Assembly (NCBI GenBank): GCA_012729725.1
Contig: JAAYCO010000048.1
Location: forward strand, 1-49,213
Length of the DNA stretch: 49,213 nucleotides
Source of the DNA: Planctomycetota bacterium
GTDB lineage: Bacteria > Planctomycetota > Phycisphaerae > SM23-33
Reading direction: 5' to 3'
Shown: positions 28,893-39,213 of the stretch, one piece after another
How positions within the stretch are numbered: the first letter of the stretch is position 1
How the letters are laid out: each line of letters starts with the position of its first letter
The notes under the pieces: generated by a model
Databases searched by the model: none
Told to the model about the DNA's origin: nothing
Seen by the model: the letters and a program-made list of their open reading frames with translations, nothing else
Program-made: the position numbers and the translations under genes

Positions 28893-29735
28893 ATGCAGTT
28901 TACGAAGATGCAAGGCCTGGGCAACGATTACGTGTACGTCGACTTCCGCCAGGAGCAGGTTGACGACCCTGCCGCCGTCGCCAGGGCAATCAGTGACAGG
29001 CATTTTGGCGTGGGCGCCGACGGGCTGATCCTGATACTGCCAAGCGACAAGGCCGATGTGCGTATGCGCATGTTCAATGCCGACGGGTCCGAAGGCATGA
29101 TGTGCGGAAACGGCATTCGCTGCGTGGCCAAGTACTCGTGGGACCACGGCCTGTCGAAGGCCAACCCCATGAGGGTGGAATCGGCAGCGGGCGTCAAGAC
29201 TATCGACCTGGTCGTTGGCGACGATGGAAAGGTCGCCTCGGCGACGGTTGACATGGGCGAGCCTATTCTCGACGCCGCCGACATACCCGTGAACATGAGA
29301 CAGCGCCGAGTTATCGACGTTCCGATCCGCACGTCCAAGCACGCTTATTCAACCATGACCTGCGTGTCCATGGGCAATCCGCACGCGGTGATATTTGTGG
29401 ACGATGCCTCGGCTGTTCCGCTTGAACAGGTCGGGCCGGAGATCGAGACCAACCCGCTGTTTCCCAACAGGATAAACGTTCACTTCGTGCAGGTTCATTC
29501 CGCCGGCGAGGTGACCATGCGAACGTGGGAACGCGGCAGCGGCGTGACGCTTGCATGCGGCACGGGCGCTTCGGCGGTGTGCGTGGCGGGGTCTCTCACT
29601 GGCAGAACCTCGCGTGAAATTCTCGCGCATCTTCCCGGCGGCGACCTCCATTTGGCGTGGAAGCAGGACAACAACCACGTTTACATGACCGGTCCGGCTG
29701 TTGAGGTATTCACTGGCCAGTGGCCCTCTAAGTAG
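28893..29735 (+). CDS. dapF: Diaminopimelate epimerase
   Basis: KMQGLGNDYVYVD...MFNADGSEGMMCGNGIRCVAKY...ERGSGVTLACGTGASAV. Confidence 0.97.
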   Translation: MQFTKMQGLGNDYVYVDFRQEQVDDPAAVARAISDRHFGVGADGLILILPSDKADVRMRMFNADGSEGMMCGNGIRCVAKYSWDHGLSKANPMRVESAAGVKTIDLVVGDDGKVASATVDMGEPILDAADIPVNMRQRRVIDVPIRTSKHAYSTMTCVSMGNPHAVIFVDDASAVPLEQVGPEIETNPLFPNRINVHFVQVHSAGEVTMRTWERGSGVTLACGTGASAVCVAGSLTGRTSREILAHLPGGDLHLAWKQDNNHVYMTGPAVEVFTGQWPSK

Positions 29736-29765
29736 CCGCACGACAATAACTTACAGCGAATCCTA

Positions 29766-29801
29766 AAAACGGCGTCCGCCCATATTTGGCGGCGCCGTTT
29801 T
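29766..29801 (+). terminator. Rho-independent terminator after dapF
   Basis: AAAACGGCG..CGCC..GGCG..CGCCGTTTT. Confidence 0.85.
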
Positions 29802-29834
29802 CATATCCTAGCTTTCTGTTGTTCCAGTCGATTT

Positions 29835-29867
29835 GCCCCCGGGCAGGCGCGGCGCCTGCCGGGGGGC
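29835..29867 (+). promoter_or_regulatory. Strong GC-rich hairpin in 5' leader of PEP-CTERM gene
   Basis: GCCCCCGGGCAGGCGC/GGCGCCTGCCGGGGGGC, one mismatch, ends 15 nt before ATG 29883. Confidence 0.5.
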
Positions 29868-29882
29868 ATTCTTGAGAGACAT

Positions 29883-30642
29883 ATGAACAACAGAAAACAT
29901 GCCACTGAACTCGTTATGTTGATGGTCGGTTTGACGGTGCTTGTCTGCTCGTCCGCCCAGGCCTGCATTACGCAGGTTGGACAGGACGGGCTTGCCTTGC
30001 ATGCGGGCAAGGAGATATGGCTTGGCGCCGGAACCACCGTAAATGGCGACATTGCCGCGATTGGCCAGATCAGCGCCGATTCCGGATCGAGCCTCCAGAA
30101 CGTCACCAGCATGAGCGGCGTGTGGGTTGGCTCGAACGTGCAGATTCGGGGTGACGTTGTCGCCGGCGGCGCCGCAAACGCCGGCAGCGGGCTTGATCTG
30201 GAAGGAACGTGGAGCGGCGCAAGCGTGGGCCTTGGCAGAGATGCGCGGGTTACGGGCTCGGTGCTTGGCGGCAGTGTGAGCATTGACCGCAATGCCCGCA
30301 TCGACGGCAGCGTCAGGTCCAACAGCACGCTGTGGATCGACCGTGACGGCAGTGTTACGGGCGACGCCACGCCGGGCCTGGGATATAAAATCTCCACTGG
30401 CAAGAAGGTCAGCATAGGCGGTTCAACTGCTCCGGCGGCGGTGCAGATTCCCGCGCCCGATGTTGACAAGCCTGAACATGCTTGGCGCGGTTTGCACCAC
30501 GGGGACCATCGGCATCGGCGCGAACTCCACCATCACTTATTCACCGATGGCGGGCGAGGTTCCCGAACCGGCGACGGTTGTGATGATCTGCCTTGGTGGA
30601 ATGCTGCTGCTTAAGAGGCGTTCAAGCCCGCTGCGGGCCTGA
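29883..30642 (+). pseudogene. PEP-CTERM sorting-domain secreted protein, split by a +1 frameshift near 30460-30475
   Basis: Signal peptide and Gly/Asp repeat-rich body in frame of 29883; C-terminal VPEPATVVMICLGGMLLLKRR in the frame of ORF 30460-30642. Confidence 0.75.
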
Positions 30643-30645
30643 GCG

Positions 30646-31761
30646 TCAGCCCTTCGCCAGCTTGACCAGAATCTCCAGCCCCTGCTGGAGTTTCTGGTCG
30701 TTAGTGGCGTAGGAGATCCTGAAGTGCGTATCTCGTGACGAGAAGACGTTTCCAGGAATAACCAGCACGTTGTTGTCGATGGCCTTCTGCACGAAGGCCG
30801 TCGCGTTTTTACCGGGGGCGGGAACGAACGCATAGAACGCCCCAGCCGGGCGGACAAGGCCGAACGTCTCGCCCAGCATGTCGTAAACCATGTCACGCTT
30901 GCGGCGATACTGCGCAACCTCGGCGGACATGTCGGCTTGAAGCGCCGGAACGCATGCAGCCTGCGCCATGCTGGGCGCACAGACAAAGCTGTACTGCTGA
31001 AGCATGGTCATCTTCTCGATGATGGGTTTTGGACCGGTCACCCATGCCACGCGCCATCCGGTCATGGCGTAGCTCTTCGAGAAGCCGCGCATCAGCAGCG
31101 TGTTCTCGTACAGAGACGCCATCGAAACAAATGGCTGGTCGTAGCAGAAGAGGTTGTATATCTCGTCGCTGATGACCAGCAGGTTGTGCCGCCCCGCAAG
31201 CTCGGCCAGTTGGCGAAGCTGGGATTCGTCGTAGACCGCGCCGGTCGGATTGGCCGGCGAGTTCAGAATCAGCAGGCGCGTTTTGGGCGTGATCGCCCGG
31301 GCGATCTTATCCACGTCCAGCTTGAAGTCCGGATAGGTGTCAACCGCAATCGGAACGCCCCCGGCCAGGTTCACCAGGTGCTTGTACATCACGAAGTAGG
31401 GGTCCAGGAACAACACTTCATCGCCTGGATTCACCAGGGTGAGCATGGCGAGCACAAGAGCGCCGCTCACACCGCTGGCGACCAGGAACGGGTGGTCGTT
31501 GTTCCAGCCGAACTCGGCCTGACAAGCTTTGCCAAGCGCTTCGTGAAGCTCGGCAAGGCCCTGTGTTTGCGTGTACTTGTTGTATCCATTCTGTATCGCC
31601 TGCACCGCGGCCTGCCTGAGCTGCTCGGGCACGTCAAAATCGGGCTGGCCGATGGACAGGTTGATCGGGTCGCGCATCTTCGCGGCCAGGTCAAACACCT
31701 TGCGAATGCCCGATGCGTCCAACAGCCGCATCCTGTCGGCGATTTGGAATGGATTGGACAC
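30646..31761 (-). CDS. Class I/II PLP-dependent aminotransferase
   Basis: INLSIGQPDFDVPEQLRQAA...NSPANPTGAVY...SDEIYNLFCYD...GFSKSYAMTGWRVAW. Confidence 0.95.
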   Translation of the reverse strand: MSNPFQIADRMRLLDASGIRKVFDLAAKMRDPINLSIGQPDFDVPEQLRQAAVQAIQNGYNKYTQTQGLAELHEALGKACQAEFGWNNDHPFLVASGVSGALVLAMLTLVNPGDEVLFLDPYFVMYKHLVNLAGGVPIAVDTYPDFKLDVDKIARAITPKTRLLILNSPANPTGAVYDESQLRQLAELAGRHNLLVISDEIYNLFCYDQPFVSMASLYENTLLMRGFSKSYAMTGWRVAWVTGPKPIIEKMTMLQQYSFVCAPSMAQAACVPALQADMSAEVAQYRRKRDMVYDMLGETFGLVRPAGAFYAFVPAPGKNATAFVQKAIDNNVLVIPGNVFSSRDTHFRISYATNDQKLQQGLEILVKLAKG

Positions 31762-31766
31762 GGCGA

Positions 31767-32060
31767 CTACTTCTTGCCTTTGCCCGCGGCGGCCTTGGCT
31801 TCGGGTTTCGCGGCGGCAGCGGCTGCGGGGGCAGCGGCAGGGGCGGCGCCCTCAGCGCCGGCGGCTTCGGCGGCCTCTTTCTTGGCCTTTCCGCCCGCCT
31901 TCGAGTGGCGAACCTTGACCTTCGGCAGGCCCAACGGGGAATTCTTCTGGGCGTCGAATTTGCCTTCATCGGTCAACTGGGCCACGCGCTCCGCCCTTGT
32001 CAGGACGCTTCGGGTGCGTCCCAGACCGCCACGAATCTTCAGTGTTCTGTCAAGCGACAT
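31767..32060 (-). CDS. TIGR04137-type small basic protein with Ala-rich low-complexity tail
   Basis: MSLDRTLKIRGGLGRTRSVLTRAERVAQLTDEGKFDAQKNSPLGLPKVKVRH followed by (A/P/K/E)-rich tail. Confidence 0.85.
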   Translation of the reverse strand: MSLDRTLKIRGGLGRTRSVLTRAERVAQLTDEGKFDAQKNSPLGLPKVKVRHSKAGGKAKKEAAEAAGAEGAAPAAAPAAAAAAKPEAKAAAGKGKK

Positions 32061-32071
32061 ATATGCTCCGT

Positions 32072-32782
32072 TCAATTATCCCAGCGGTAATAGCTGGGGT
32101 CGAAAACACGCCTTCCAGAGGCGTCACGTCTTGTCTGAGAAAAAGTATACTGCGCTCGCGGCGGCGCCGCCCGGTACTGCTTGCCCAGGTTGTCCATCAC
32201 CGCTGCATAGTCCGTTGCTTCCTGACTTCTAGGATTCTCAAAAGGCTTCAAAGACAGCACCAGGTATCTGTCCCTGGTCTGTGCAATTGTCGCGTCATGG
32301 CCCTGCGTTTTGAGCCATTCTATGATGGCCTCGGCGTCGAGCCTGTTGCTCTCTGTCAAGCCGGTGGCCATGCGGTCGATTATCAGGTAGTACATCCCGG
32401 CTATTCTTGCCGGTTGCTCCTGACCGGCAGCGCCAGGCCCAGCGCCCTGCGGCTGCGGCGAATCCTGCTGGCGCCATTCAACCGACGAGCCTTCTTGCGC
32501 CTCACCGGCCGGCGACGCCTTGGCGCCGGTGATCCTGCCCAGCCAAAACATCGTTCCCAGAAGCACAACCAGTCCAAGCCCTGCCGCGACGCAGGATGCG
32601 TAATTCAGCGAAAAACTCAACCTTTTCGCCGATGCATCCACGGGCGATTTCGGCTCCGCCTCACGCGCAACGGGGGCTGCGTCAACCTCTGGGGGGTTGA
32701 AATCCGCTTCCGCCTCCGCGGGGCGTTTAACCCGGCCCTTTGAAATCACCTCAAAAAGGGCTACCGAATCCTTTCGTTTCAT
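32072..32782 (-). CDS. Hypothetical single-TM protein with SPOR-like C-terminal region
   Basis: TM ASCVAAGLGLVVLLGTMFWLG; YYLIIDRMATGLTESNRLDAEAIIEWLKTQGHDATIAQTRDRYLVLSLKPFENP. Confidence 0.6.
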   Translation of the reverse strand: MKRKDSVALFEVISKGRVKRPAEAEADFNPPEVDAAPVAREAEPKSPVDASAKRLSFSLNYASCVAAGLGLVVLLGTMFWLGRITGAKASPAGEAQEGSSVEWRQQDSPQPQGAGPGAAGQEQPARIAGMYYLIIDRMATGLTESNRLDAEAIIEWLKTQGHDATIAQTRDRYLVLSLKPFENPRSQEATDYAAVMDNLGKQYRAAPPRAQYTFSQTRRDASGRRVFDPSYYRWDN

Positions 32783-32855
32783 GGTTGCGCTCCGGCCCTG
32801 GCAGGCAGGTTCCTCGAAAGACTCTAATCACTTCCGGCAAGACTGTCAATGATAC

Positions 32856-34308
32856 TTATGGAGCCTCGACCTGTTCAATACGGTAGTTGCCAAGCATTCG
32901 GCTTAGCGATAGGAAGCTGACGGCTTCGCCGTTGCTCCAGGCTATGGCTATGTGCCCCGAGTCGAAGCCAAGGGCGGGGTCGATGTCCATCCACTGTCCG
33001 TTGATGTTCACCTGAACCCACATGTGCGGCACAAAGATCTCAAGCCTGCTTGCGAATGCCGGCGTGTAAGCCACGCCCGCTACAAGTCTTGCGGGAATTC
33101 CCACCGATCTGCACATCGCGCCTGCAAGGACGGCATGCTCGGTGCAATCTCCCTGCCTGCTGGCGACAACCTCCGCAGCCGTCGCGTAACCAACTGAAAG
33201 ATCCTTGGTGGTGATGTACTCATGCACGAACTGCTCGATTTTCATGGCAGCCTGGGCGGCGTCTGTTGCCCCCGCAATTGCCTGGCGCGCCAAGTCGGCG
33301 ACCGCCTCGTGATCGCTCTGCATGTACTCGTTTGGCCTGGTTGCTTCGATGAGTTCCTTATTTAAATCGCCCAGCGGCAGGCTCTGGCCCGAAGGCGGCC
33401 TGGCGGGCGTGACGGTGACAATCATGCCGCCGTCGGCCAGGGCTTCGACCTTCTGGTTGCCGGTGTTGATGATGCTTAGCGTCGCGTCGTTTCTGGGCCT
33501 GATGGTGTACTTCAGGGCGGAGGTCAGTTCCTGCTTGGATATCGGCTGGGGACTTGAGACCAGGAGGCTGTCGAAGTAATCCGAATCCTGACTTGGGCTC
33601 AATGCGAACGTCTTGTCGCACGAGATCATGTCCAGCATCATCCCGCCCATTTCGATCCTCGACTTGAGGATGTCGTAATTGTCATCGCACCAGTTAATGG
33701 TTGTCGTGCCCGCAAGGGGACCCTCGCCGCATACCGCGATCACCTTCACCAGTTGCACAACCCTTCCGAGCAGATCGACTTGCTCTTTCGCTCCAATGGT
33801 GACGGTCATGTTCATGGCGACCATCGTAGAGGGGTCGTACATCTTGGTCTGGTAACTTACGCCTTCAGTCAGTCCATGCCGGCGAGCCTGAAGCCTGAGG
33901 CCTTCAGACAGCAACGCGCCCTTGGGCCAGGGCATTCGGCGGTTCTGAGTGCTTTCGGGCGAGTTGACGACAACATCCAGCATGCCGTCGGCTCCGATGA
34001 CGCCCTTGGTTGACATCCTGCTCAGGCCCAGGTCCTGCTGAGCCTCGAACGATATCGGCTTGCCGTCTTCGGTTTCCTCACTGGATATAGCAATGGAGAT
34101 ATCAAGCGGCGTTTGGCCTCGCATAAGCTTAATGGACATGCTTTCAGTATGCGTGACTCGTCCCCCCTGGGCCTGCCTCGACGAAAACGCGCTGCCGATC
34201 TTCACCCCGTTGAGCATGACTGCCATGTACGTTTCCTCGGCCCCGAAGGAAGGGGCCGCGAAGATGAACGTCACAGCCGCAACGATTAATGCTCTACATG
34301 CCCTCATG
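32856..34308 (-). CDS. Transglutaminase-like domain secreted protein
   Basis: Signal peptide MRACRALIVAAVTFIFAAPSFG; GDCTEHAVLAGAMCRSVGIPARLVAGVAY...HMWVQVNINGQWMDIDPALG Cys-His-Asp core. Confidence 0.88.
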
Positions 34309-34336
34309 CCCAATTCCTTTCGATAATAGGCCGGCC

Positions 34337-35383
34337 TCACGTGCAGGAGGCTTGCAGTACGCCGTCGTCGTAATGCCGCTCCAGCACGTCGTGCCATTGT
34401 GCGGCGTTCTTGACCTCGACGAAGGCCATTCTGATTTTCGTCGGCGTCGGGTGCAGCCGGGCGTATCGTATGCCGACCTTGCGCATGATCTTCGGTCCCT
34501 GCGAACCGTACAAATCGCACGCGCCCTGGAAGTGCTCAAGCAGAATCGCTTTCTGTTCGGCCAGCGAGGGATGGTATGGCGCATCGCCGCCGGCCACGTC
34601 GCAGACCTGGCGGAAGAACCATGGATTGCCAAGCGCCCCGCGTGCGGCGGCAACACCGTCGAGTTTCGCGTGCATTAGCAATTCAACTGCCTTTTTAGGA
34701 CAGGTGACGTCTCCTGAGCCGATAACCGTGCGGTCGGCGAATCGCTGCTTGACGGCGGCGAGGAAGTCCCAGTCCGCCTGGCCCGAATACTTGGCCTCGA
34801 CGCTGCGTGCGTGAACGGTTATCGCAGCCGCCCCGGCCCCGAAGGCGTGCTCGGCTATTTCCCAGAACGAATCGTCGGCGTCCGCAGATTTGAGTTTTTG
34901 CCTTACCTTTATGGTAACGGGCCGGTCGGCAGCAGCCACGACGGCGTCAACAATCTGGTTGACGATCTTCGGCGATCCCATCAGATGCCCGCCCCTGCGC
35001 CGGCTGAGGGCCTTGTGAACGGGGCAGGCGAAGTTCAGGTCGATCACGTCGAAACCGTGCCGGCAGAGTTCCTCGGCGGCGCGGGCCATCTCCGCAGGAT
35101 CGTTGCCGATCAACTGCCCAGCGAGCGGGTGATCGTCGCCGGTCATGGCCATCATGCGGTGATGCAGCTTGCCGCAGACCAGCACCATGCGGTCAAGCAT
35201 CATCTCTGTTGTGCAGTAGGCCGCCCCGAACCGGCGGCACAGCAGCCTGAATGGCAGGTCCGAATAACCCGCCAGCGGCGCAAGCACAACCGGGTGCTTT
35301 ACGACAATATGCCCGATACGGAATGGTTTCAGTTCAAACTTCACAGGTATGAGTATAACGATGATCCGCCCGTGGGGGATCAC
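34337..35383 (-). CDS. tRNA-dihydrouridine synthase family protein
   Basis: VVLAPLAGYSDLPFRLLCRRFGAAYCTTEMM...DLNFACPV...ITVHARSVEAKYSGQADWDF...VIGSGDV. Confidence 0.93.
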   Translation of the reverse strand: MIPHGRIIVILIPVKFELKPFRIGHIVVKHPVVLAPLAGYSDLPFRLLCRRFGAAYCTTEMMLDRMVLVCGKLHHRMMAMTGDDHPLAGQLIGNDPAEMARAAEELCRHGFDVIDLNFACPVHKALSRRRGGHLMGSPKIVNQIVDAVVAAADRPVTIKVRQKLKSADADDSFWEIAEHAFGAGAAAITVHARSVEAKYSGQADWDFLAAVKQRFADRTVIGSGDVTCPKKAVELLMHAKLDGVAAARGALGNPWFFRQVCDVAGGDAPYHPSLAEQKAILLEHFQGACDLYGSQGPKIMRKVGIRYARLHPTPTKIRMAFVEVKNAAQWHDVLERHYDDGVLQASCT

Positions 35384-35398
35384 CCTGGTTTGAATTAA

Positions 35399-37903
35399 TC
35401 ACTTTCCCAGGATCCGCCTGAGGCTTTCCCCGATGTCGCCCAGCGGCCGGCCTTCGGCGTCAAGCGTCGCGTGCGCCTCCTCCAGGCGGCCCTGGGCCCA
35501 GGCAAGCCCCGCGACACGAACGCGGTCGTCCTGATCCAGCAGGCAGCGGGCGTCAGAGAGGCGTCCAGTTGCGGCAAGTGCGTCCAGCAGCGCCTGCGAG
35601 ACCTGCCGGTTGCGGGGCGCTGCCTCCAACTCGGCAACGGCAAGGGCGTCAAGGCCCAAGGCGCCGTACTGCTTCGACCGGGCAACGGGGTCTTCAACTC
35701 CCTCAAGCATTTGCCGGGCCTGAGCCTTCTTCAGTTCGATGCTGTCGGCAAGCGCCGCCCGCATGCGGATGTAGTCGTTCGTGGGCTTGACCTTCTGTGG
35801 CCCGGGCAGATGCGCCCGTAGCGAATCAAGAGTGTCCAGCGCGGTTTGAAGCTGATTCGCCTGTATCATCGTCTGAATCTGCAAAAGGCCCACAGGCCAG
35901 ACATGCTGATCGTCCAGCTTTGAAAGGTCGATTTCGCGCGCAAGGAACATGGCGCGTGCCGCCGCCGGATCGAAGCCAGGGGCGTCCTTGTCCCGCTGCG
36001 AGAATGAATACTGCATCCATGCCTCGCCCAATGACGCCTTCAGGGCCTGGGGGTCGCTCAGGCCGGCCCGAGCCGCAGCCTCAAGATATCTCACCGCCAG
36101 AACGGTGCTTTTCTGTCGCACGGCCCGAAGCTCGGCGGGCGAGGTCCACGCGGGCGAAGCGTCGCCGGCGTCTGGATCGAACTTGCCCAGTGAAAGCAGC
36201 ATCTGCCCGATCTGGTGGTAGGGGCATTGCGGGTTAGCCCGCCACCATCGCCTCGCGGGGGCCGGCGGGTTGCGAAGCCCGCGGGGCGTCAGCGGGCTGT
36301 CGAAGTCGTCCAGGTTGGGTCCGTCAGGCAGGGGAGCGCCGTCGTCGCCGCCCCATCCGAGGTATGCAAAGCATGCCCCGGCGGGATCAACCCTGATAAG
36401 TCTGTGGCGCGGGGAATGCATCAGCGCCGTCAGCGCCTGATGCCTGTCTTTGCCGGCGTAGATGAACCTGACCGCGGCGGGAGGGCGCGCCGCCAGCGAA
36501 TCATGCCGCAGCAAATCGCCGCCGCGGAAGCTGTTGTTCATCTCCTGCAATTGGCGGAACCGCTCGGTGCTGTGTATTTCGAGCCTGCCGTCCATCCAGA
36601 CCTTGCGGGCGGGGTAGCTGTAGTAAATGAATGTGGATGCGTCACCAAAACCCAGCGAGAGCACGTCCCCCTCGAGCTGCGACTGCCCAAGCCATGTCGC
36701 TATGGCGGAGGGGTACTTGGCGGCGTCTATGCCCGCCACGAACCGCTGCGACGAACCTTGCATGCGATAGAGGTTTTCAGAGGCGCACAGCACGATAAGG
36801 CAAATCGCCGCGCAGGCCGCCGCGTAGGTGAAAACACGCCTGACGATCGGCGTCGTCTTCAACGAGCCGATCAGCCTGCCGCCGTGGAAGGCCAGAAGGT
36901 ATCCGACGGGCACTGCAGCCAGCGCCACGTTGCGCCGGGCCAGCAGGGCAATTCCGATCATCGCCGCCGACCAGAGCCAGTGAGCCGCAGGGATGCGCCT
37001 GGCGTTAATCAGCATTGCTCCAATCGCCATGAGCACCAGCACCAACGCGGGGATGTGCCCGGAGAACGCGCTCCACGTGCGCTGAAGCTCGCTGACGCCG
37101 TATATGTAGTAATCACCGGTGGCGTCTATGCGGGTCGCGAGCGTCAGCGGGTGCAGGAAGGCCTCTATCGGCCAGGGCGAAACCAGGCACGCCGCCGTCG
37201 CCGCAAGCAGCGGGGCCAGCGCGTGCGACGACCATAATCCGCCGGCAGCGCCGCCCCTGCCGGCAAGTCTGTCGATTGCAGTGCCGAGCATGCCCAGCCA
37301 CATGATCATCAGGCCGAGGAAGAACAACCCGTGCATATTCACCCAGGCCGTCATCATCGGCACGAGCCACCAGAGCCGGCGCGGCGAAAGGCCCCGGCGA
37401 ACATCGTCAACCAGCGAGACCGTGACCATCAGCATTGGCAGCGTGAACATCTCCGGCCGGACTCGAACGCGATCCGCCGACGCCAGCACCGTCAACATCA
37501 TACTGACAATAACCCAGCCCGCCGGCGCGCTGCGCAGAAGCGAACGAGCGGCAACCCAAACGCCGCCGGCGAACACCAGCGCCTTGAAGACTGTCAGCGC
37601 CTCGAAACCGCCGATTGAATGAACGCCGGCAACTATCAACTGGAACAGCCAGTACACGTTCACCCACGTTCCGCCGGGGTTTTCGGGCATTGATGTGAAC
37701 GGGTCGTGGTCAAGCAGGCGATGGTTCTGCATCATCCATTCGCCCGAGGCGAGGTGCCAGTATGCATCGTAATCCTGCTCCTGCGTGAAGCAGAATACGA
37801 CCGCTCCCATCAGCACGATGGCGACGGCTGCGTGTTTCCATCGCCCGGAGGCAGGCGCGGCGCAAAGCTCGCTCAAGGCAAGCTGTTGTTCACCCTTTTG
37901 CAT
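35399..37903 (-). CDS. Large multi-TM membrane protein with soluble C-terminal repeat-like domain
   Basis: 834 aa, many TM segments N-terminal, helical C-terminal region. Confidence 0.75.
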   Translation of the reverse strand: MQKGEQQLALSELCAAPASGRWKHAAVAIVLMGAVVFCFTQEQDYDAYWHLASGEWMMQNHRLLDHDPFTSMPENPGGTWVNVYWLFQLIVAGVHSIGGFEALTVFKALVFAGGVWVAARSLLRSAPAGWVIVSMMLTVLASADRVRVRPEMFTLPMLMVTVSLVDDVRRGLSPRRLWWLVPMMTAWVNMHGLFFLGLMIMWLGMLGTAIDRLAGRGGAAGGLWSSHALAPLLAATAACLVSPWPIEAFLHPLTLATRIDATGDYYIYGVSELQRTWSAFSGHIPALVLVLMAIGAMLINARRIPAAHWLWSAAMIGIALLARRNVALAAVPVGYLLAFHGGRLIGSLKTTPIVRRVFTYAAACAAICLIVLCASENLYRMQGSSQRFVAGIDAAKYPSAIATWLGQSQLEGDVLSLGFGDASTFIYYSYPARKVWMDGRLEIHSTERFRQLQEMNNSFRGGDLLRHDSLAARPPAAVRFIYAGKDRHQALTALMHSPRHRLIRVDPAGACFAYLGWGGDDGAPLPDGPNLDDFDSPLTPRGLRNPPAPARRWWRANPQCPYHQIGQMLLSLGKFDPDAGDASPAWTSPAELRAVRQKSTVLAVRYLEAAARAGLSDPQALKASLGEAWMQYSFSQRDKDAPGFDPAAARAMFLAREIDLSKLDDQHVWPVGLLQIQTMIQANQLQTALDTLDSLRAHLPGPQKVKPTNDYIRMRAALADSIELKKAQARQMLEGVEDPVARSKQYGALGLDALAVAELEAAPRNRQVSQALLDALAATGRLSDARCLLDQDDRVRVAGLAWAQGRLEEAHATLDAEGRPLGDIGESLRRILGK

Positions 37904-37959
37904 GGACAGACTTTAACGGTTCGGGCATGTCGCGGGCAAGCGCAACAAAGCCCGTATGT

Positions 37960-39075
37960 TCATCGCCGGCCTCTGCTGGTGGCGATCTTCTGCTTTAACA
38001 GCTCTCCGAATCGCTTCTCATCAACTGGAACGTCGGCCCAGTCGTTCGTCCAGGACGACAGGTGAATCGCGTTGGAGATGCTCAGGCCGTTGATGCCCTC
38101 GGCGCCCGGCGAGATAAGCTTCTCGCCTTTGCGGATGGCGTTGATCCAGTTGCGAAGCAGTATGACGTGTGGGCCGCCTTCGGAATTGGAGGGGATGTTG
38201 ATGTCCCACACCTCGTTCTTCGCCCACATGTCGGATGTGGTTTTGGTGAATTCCTTAACCGGCGTTCGGGTGCGTCGCCAAATGAGCTTGTTGTCCTCGA
38301 GGACCAGTTTTCCACGGTCGCATGTAATCTCAAGCCGGTTGGTGCCGGGTGCGTCGCCGGTGGAGGTTATTATTACGCCGGTCGCCCCGTTTTCGTATTC
38401 CATATAGGCGGTCACATCGTCTTCGACCTCGATATCGTGGTGCTTGCCGAAGTGGCAGAAGCCGCGGATTCGCTTTGGCATGCCGCATATCCACTGCCAG
38501 AGGTCGAGGTTGTGGGGGCACTGGTTGATCAGCACACCGCCGCCCTCGCCGGCCCACGTCGCGCGCCAGCCGCCGCTTTTGTAGTAGGCCTCGTTGCGGA
38601 ACCATTCGGTGATGATCCAGACGATTCGCGTGATCGGGCCGGTCTCGCCCGAGTTGATGAGTTCGCGCAGTTTTCCGTATACGCCCACGGTGCGCTGGTT
38701 AAACATTATGGAGAACACCTTGCCGCTGGCTGCTGCCGCTTCGTTCATCTCGCGCACCGATGCGGTGTCAACGCCGGCGGGCTTTTCGATCATGACGTGC
38801 AGGCCCTTCTTGAAGGCGGCTATGGCCTGACGTGGGTGATCATAATGGGCGGATGCCACAACCACCGCGTCGATCGCGCCCGAGGCGAGCATCGCATCGT
38901 AGTTGTCGAACAGTTGCACCTTGTCGCCGAAGGTTTCCTTCGCCCAATCAAGGCGTTGCCTGCTGGCGTCGCAAACCGCCGTCAACTGCGAACCTTCAAC
39001 ATCATTCGCAAGGTTTTTAGCGTGCGAGGAGCCCATGATCCCTATGCCAACTACGCCAGTACGAACAGCATCCAC
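37960..39075 (-). CDS. Gfo/Idh/MocA family oxidoreductase
   Basis: RTGVVGIGIMGSSHAKNLAND...AIDAVVVASAHYDHPRQAIAAFKKGLHVMIEKPAGVD. Confidence 0.93.
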   Translation of the reverse strand: MDAVRTGVVGIGIMGSSHAKNLANDVEGSQLTAVCDASRQRLDWAKETFGDKVQLFDNYDAMLASGAIDAVVVASAHYDHPRQAIAAFKKGLHVMIEKPAGVDTASVREMNEAAAASGKVFSIMFNQRTVGVYGKLRELINSGETGPITRIVWIITEWFRNEAYYKSGGWRATWAGEGGGVLINQCPHNLDLWQWICGMPKRIRGFCHFGKHHDIEVEDDVTAYMEYENGATGVIITSTGDAPGTNRLEITCDRGKLVLEDNKLIWRRTRTPVKEFTKTTSDMWAKNEVWDINIPSNSEGGPHVILLRNWINAIRKGEKLISPGAEGINGLSISNAIHLSSWTNDWADVPVDEKRFGELLKQKIATSRGRR

Positions 39076-39213
39076 GGCATGTCCTTTCGCTAGTATTACC
39101 GATAATTCTCAAGAGTATTAACATGTTTTTACCATAGTGGCGGGATTATGCAATGCTAATTCCCCCCAGCGGCGCATTTGACGTAACGCGACTAAGCATG
39201 ATCAGGCGATTCT

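Noticed and set aside
30937-32232. 431-aa plus-strand ORF opposite the aminotransferase
   Set aside because: Antisense to a clearly conserved aminotransferase and the small basic protein; long spurious ORFs are expected in GC-rich DNA.
36215-37237. 340-aa plus-strand ORF
   Set aside because: Antisense shadow of the 834-aa membrane protein; Arg/Gly/Gln-rich composition typical of a shadow frame.
38062-39093. 343-aa plus-strand ORF
   Set aside because: Antisense to a clear Gfo/Idh/MocA gene; no recognisable family.
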